From: Vitreimonas flagellata
GTDB lineage: Bacteria > Pseudomonadota > Alphaproteobacteria > Caulobacterales > Aquidulcibacteraceae
NCBI RefSeq assembly: GCF_004634425.1
Contig: NZ_SBJL01000002.1
Coordinates: 186,001 to 250,000, forward strand
Length of the DNA: 64,000 bases
Direction of reading: 5' to 3'
The notes below the pieces were generated by a model. It saw only the letters and a list, made by a program, of their open reading frames with translations. It was not told the DNA's origin and searched no databases. Shown here piece by piece: positions 60,883 to 64,000 of the stretch (its first letter is position 1; each line of letters starts with the position of its first letter). Position numbers and translations under genes: made by a program.

Positions 60883-63800
60883 ATGGCACATAGGTCTAAC
60901 CAGGCCGTTGCGAGTCAAGACCAGGCGCTGCCAGAGCCCCCGGAAGATTCGCCGCCCCCACGCCGATTATTGATCGGTTGGGCCACAGCGCTGCTCGCGC
61001 TGGGGGTGAGCACCGCTTTGGTCGCCGCCGGCGTGTGGTTCGTGCGTATGCCGCTGGCGGAATTCATGATCGGGCAAGCCCTGTCCGAGCGTGGGACAGA
61101 GGCGGACTTACAGGTTGTTAATCTCGATTTGGAGCGGATCACGCTAAGCGAGTTCCGTATTGGCGCGGCTGACGCGCCAGATGTCGAAATCACCGAAATT
61201 GAAGCCCGCTGGGAATGGCGCGGGCTCATGCCGCGCCTACTGTCCGTACGCATTGTGCAGCCTCACGTGCGTCTGCGCCTCGATCAACAAGGCCACGTCT
61301 CGGCCGGCGCACTTGATCGCTTCGAAGCCGACAGCGGCCCCGCGCGCCGCCCTTCCATCCCGCGCCTCGCGCTCGAAATCATTGATGGCGCGGCCGAGAT
61401 CGAAGCCCCCTTCGGCGCGCTCAACGCCACGTTTGAATCGAGTGGCACAATTGGCGAAGACTTCACCGCTGCGGCGCGCATCGCCGACACCACACAATCA
61501 CAGGGCAATTACGCGCTGACGCGCGGCGCTGCTGAACTCGTCATTGTCTCGCGTGATGAGACTATCGCGTTCCGGCTGAACGCCGCGCTTTCGGATCTCA
61601 CATGGGCCGACGCGCGCGCGCAGAACGTGTCGCTGCGCGCGCTTGGCCGCGCCCCGCTCGACCTGGCGCGCATCAACGTGGAAGGCGCCTGGCGTGCTGG
61701 CGCGTTGAACACCGATACATTCGCTGGCGAAACCCTCACCGGCGCGCTCAGCCTGCACAGCGCCATGCGCGACGACGCACTCGAGTTCGCGCAATGGAAT
61801 GTGCAGACCGGCGCGACAGCTGCATCGCTGCGCGTCGACGCTAACGCACTCGCGCAAACCCGCCTCGATCTTCGCGCGGACGGAGACGGCCCAAGCGGCA
61901 CGGCGCGCTGGACTGTGGTCGCTGACGGGCTCGACGCCTTCGGAATCGTTTCCAACGAGTCTGACCTCGCCGGCACACTCACCTTCGACATTGCAAACGA
62001 GATCACTTATGGCGGCGAAGCGCGCCTTCGCCTGCAACAAGCGCGTTTGAGCAACGATGCGCAGCAAGGCATTCGCGACGCCTTTCCCAATCTTGGCGGC
62101 TCGCCGCTCGGCCCGACCTTCGCCTCCGCCGAAGCCGCGCTCGATCGCGCCGTCGATGCGTTCACGTTCACCGCGCCGCTCACGATCAGCTCCGACGCCG
62201 GCAATCCGCGCTTCGTCATCGCAGCACCCATCGAAGCGCGCGCTGCAAGCGGCCTCAGTGCGCGTCTCGCATCGCTGCGCCAAGATGCACCGGCGCTCTT
62301 GTTGCAATGGCCCGGCCCCACGCTCAGCGGCGCCGTTGAACTTCAACTCAGCGGTGGCGGCGCACCCAATGCGGCGCTGTTGCTCGACACCATCACCTGG
62401 TCGCCCGAAGCGCCGTTCGAAGCCGACGGCACGCTTACGCTCGCGAATTGGCGTGCGGAGAACGCCAGCATCGCCGCGGAAGAAATCGGCATCACCATCG
62501 CCAGCGGGCAAGGCGGCGGCGGCAGCGTCGAACTGCGCGGCCCCGTCCAGATCACTGGCCCACTTGGCGACGGCGAAGTGCGCGAGCTTACGCCGAACCT
62601 CAATGTCACCATAGCTTGGGGCGATGGTTGGCGCGTGCTGCCGAGCAATGGCTGCTTGCCCACGCGCATGGGCGGGCTCGACGCCGCCGGCCTTTCCTTC
62701 GCCAATGGCGAATTCGCGCTCTGCGCGCTCAATGGCGCGCTGATTGCGGCCGACACCAACGGCAATCTCTCCGGCGGCTTCAGCATTCGCAGCCTCGCAC
62801 TCAACGGCCGCATGGCTGGCGAAGCCGCGCAACCCGCACGCGTCACCGCCGGCAATGTCGTCGGCCGCTTCAGCGGGCGCACGGGCGACATGACACTGGC
62901 GCTCACCGCCAACAGCCCGCGCCTCACCATCGAAATGGCCGAAGACCGCACGCTGGCTTTGGTGATGGCGAGCCTCACCGCCAATGCCCACATCGCCGAT
63001 AGCTGGCGCATGGAGGGCGAATTCGCCGAAGGCGTGCTTACCGATCCGGCGCTGCCCGGCACGCTCAGCACCATCGCCGGCGGCTGGAGCGCGGCGCCCG
63101 AGAACGACAAGCCCGTCATCCGCGTCGCCGCTGGTGAAGCTTTGCTCACGGCCAACGCGCCGCCGACGGAGAACGACCGCGCGCTGTTCAATCCGCTGCG
63201 CCTCGCCGACATGAACGCTGTTCTTGCCGACGGCCAGATCAATGCCCAGGGCGCCATCGTGCTCGACGCCAGCCGTCAACAACTCGCGCGCTTCGAAGCG
63301 CAGCACGATGTGGATCAGGGCGTCGGGGCGGCGCGCATCAATGCTGAGCGCATCAGCTTCGGCCCCTCGCTGCAGCCTTACGACATCACCGAGCAAGCGC
63401 GCGGCATGGTCGAGAGCGTGACCGGCGACGCTATTGTCACCGCCGATATCGATTGGACGCGCGACGCCATTGTCGGCGTCGGCCGTGCGAAACTTGAGAA
63501 CGTCTCGCTCGCCACCGCCACGATCCCAGTCGTCAACGACGTCAATGGCGAAATCTATTTCGACGATCTTTTCACACTGACCACGCCGCCTGGCCAATTC
63601 CTCCGCGTCGGCCTGCTCAATCCGGGCGTCGCAGTGCGCAACGGCCGCGTACGCTTCCAATTGCTGCCCGAGCAACTGGTCGCCATCGAACAAGCCGAGT
63701 TCGATTTCGCCGCCGGCACGCTCGCGATGGCGCCCACACGCGTCACGTTAGGTTCTGAAGAGACGCGCTTTGAACTCACGCTCAGGGACGTCGACGCCAC

Positions 63801-64000
63801 CGAACTCGTCACCGCGCTCAATGTCCCCGATCTGCAAGCCACCGGCCGCATCGAAGGCTCGTTCCCATTGCGCCTCACGCGCGTCAGCGCGTTCGTCGAA
63901 GGCGGCGTGCTGCGCGCAGCGCCCGGCGGCGGCGTCATCTCGTACACCGGCAATGCCGGCGACGCTGCGACTGGCCCGTCGAAGCTCGCCTTCGACGCGC
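60883..64000 (+). CDS. YdbH/AsmA-like large envelope protein (3' end outside window)
   Basis: From ATG 60883 (AAGGA just upstream) the frame stays open to the last base, 1039 residues so far. A cytoplasmic N-tail (MAHRSNQAVAS, Pro-rich) leads into one helix near residues 30-52, after which the whole chain is repetitive beta-strand sequence (LSGAVELQLSGGGAP, NLSGGFSIRSLALNG). This fits YdbH/TamB/AsmA-like proteins that bridge the periplasm and move phospholipid. The similarity to the YdbH (dicarboxylate-transport named) family is my best match, by pattern, not alignment. Confidence 0.85.
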   Translation, partial: MAHRSNQAVASQDQALPEPPEDSPPPRRLLIGWATALLALGVSTALVAAGVWFVRMPLAEFMIGQALSERGTEADLQVVNLDLERITLSEFRIGAADAPDVEITEIEARWEWRGLMPRLLSVRIVQPHVRLRLDQQGHVSAGALDRFEADSGPARRPSIPRLALEIIDGAAEIEAPFGALNATFESSGTIGEDFTAAARIADTTQSQGNYALTRGAAELVIVSRDETIAFRLNAALSDLTWADARAQNVSLRALGRAPLDLARINVEGAWRAGALNTDTFAGETLTGALSLHSAMRDDALEFAQWNVQTGATAASLRVDANALAQTRLDLRADGDGPSGTARWTVVADGLDAFGIVSNESDLAGTLTFDIANEITYGGEARLRLQQARLSNDAQQGIRDAFPNLGGSPLGPTFASAEAALDRAVDAFTFTAPLTISSDAGNPRFVIAAPIEARAASGLSARLASLRQDAPALLLQWPGPTLSGAVELQLSGGGAPNAALLLDTITWSPEAPFEADGTLTLANWRAENASIAAEEIGITIASGQGGGGSVELRGPVQITGPLGDGEVRELTPNLNVTIAWGDGWRVLPSNGCLPTRMGGLDAAGLSFANGEFALCALNGALIAADTNGNLSGGFSIRSLALNGRMAGEAAQPARVTAGNVVGRFSGRTGDMTLALTANSPRLTIEMAEDRTLALVMASLTANAHIADSWRMEGEFAEGVLTDPALPGTLSTIAGGWSAAPENDKPVIRVAAGEALLTANAPPTENDRALFNPLRLADMNAVLADGQINAQGAIVLDASRQQLARFEAQHDVDQGVGAARINAERISFGPSLQPYDITEQARGMVESVTGDAIVTADIDWTRDAIVGVGRAKLENVSLATATIPVVNDVNGEIYFDDLFTLTTPPGQFLRVGLLNPGVAVRNGRVRFQLLPEQLVAIEQAEFDFAAGTLAMAPTRVTLGSEETRFELTLRDVDATELVTALNVPDLQATGRIEGSFPLRLTRVSAFVEGGVLRAAPGGGVISYTGNAGDAATGPSKLAFDA

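Noticed and set aside
1-64000. tRNA, rRNA, CRISPR arrays, complete prophage or toxin-antitoxin pair
   Set aside because: No cloverleaf-like genes, regular spaced repeats, phage structural genes or recognised TA pair were seen by reading; a dedicated scan could still find a small RNA.

Overview
The window is high-GC DNA with dense, often overlapping genes and no rRNA, tRNA or CRISPR array that I could find. The split transhydrogenase operon, the holdfast-like exopolysaccharide genes and the hybrid kinases suggest an alphaproteobacterium, probably of the Caulobacterales/Hyphomonadaceae type. That placement is inference from gene content, not a computed phylogeny.

Layout. 1-6.4 kb: the 3' part of an RND efflux permease with an unusual cytoplasmic insertion, an M13 metallopeptidase lipoprotein, a terminator, a DUF1801/TIR-membrane gene pair and a membrane-anchored alpha/beta hydrolase. 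6.58-18.1 kb: an accessory island on the minus strand. It holds a MOP-type flippase, an esterase, a 1945-residue NRPS (A-PCP-C-A-PCP-TE), a CheR-like methyltransferase and a membrane endonuclease/exonuclease/phosphatase-fold protein. It is bounded on the right by an IS3-type remnant, and on both sides by diverged copies of the same two genes (small membrane protein plus alpha/beta hydrolase), each broken exactly at the island edge. 18.4-24.1 kb: the proton-translocating transhydrogenase operon (pntAA, pntAB, pntB), interleaved with four small accessory genes and led by a COX4-like protein.

25.0-53.5 kb: a large exopolysaccharide locus. It encodes a priming sugar transferase, Wzc-like autokinase, Wza-like export lipoprotein, two polymerase/ligase-type membrane proteins, three GT4 glycosyltransferases, a GINT1-like protein, a GDP-mannose/UDP-glucose dehydrogenase, a CapK-like ligase, a heparinase-like lyase, a GH5 hydrolase, a degenerate CpsD-like protein and an outer-membrane beta-barrel. 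Embedded in it are an Sfp-type phosphopantetheinyl transferase (the obvious candidate to prime the NRPS 25 kb away), a fragment of another adenylation domain, purU, and an Hsp70-like/GrpE-like pair. 53.6-64 kb: a PaaI-type thioesterase, a lone receiver protein, two paralogous hybrid histidine kinases, a convergent LuxR-type response regulator, an M23 peptidase and the start of a large YdbH/AsmA-like envelope protein.

The features most worth following are the NRPS island, with its non-canonical first adenylation domain and decayed boundaries; the minimal Hsp70/GrpE pair; the CpsD-like protein whose Walker lysine is alanine; and the insertion-bearing RND pump.
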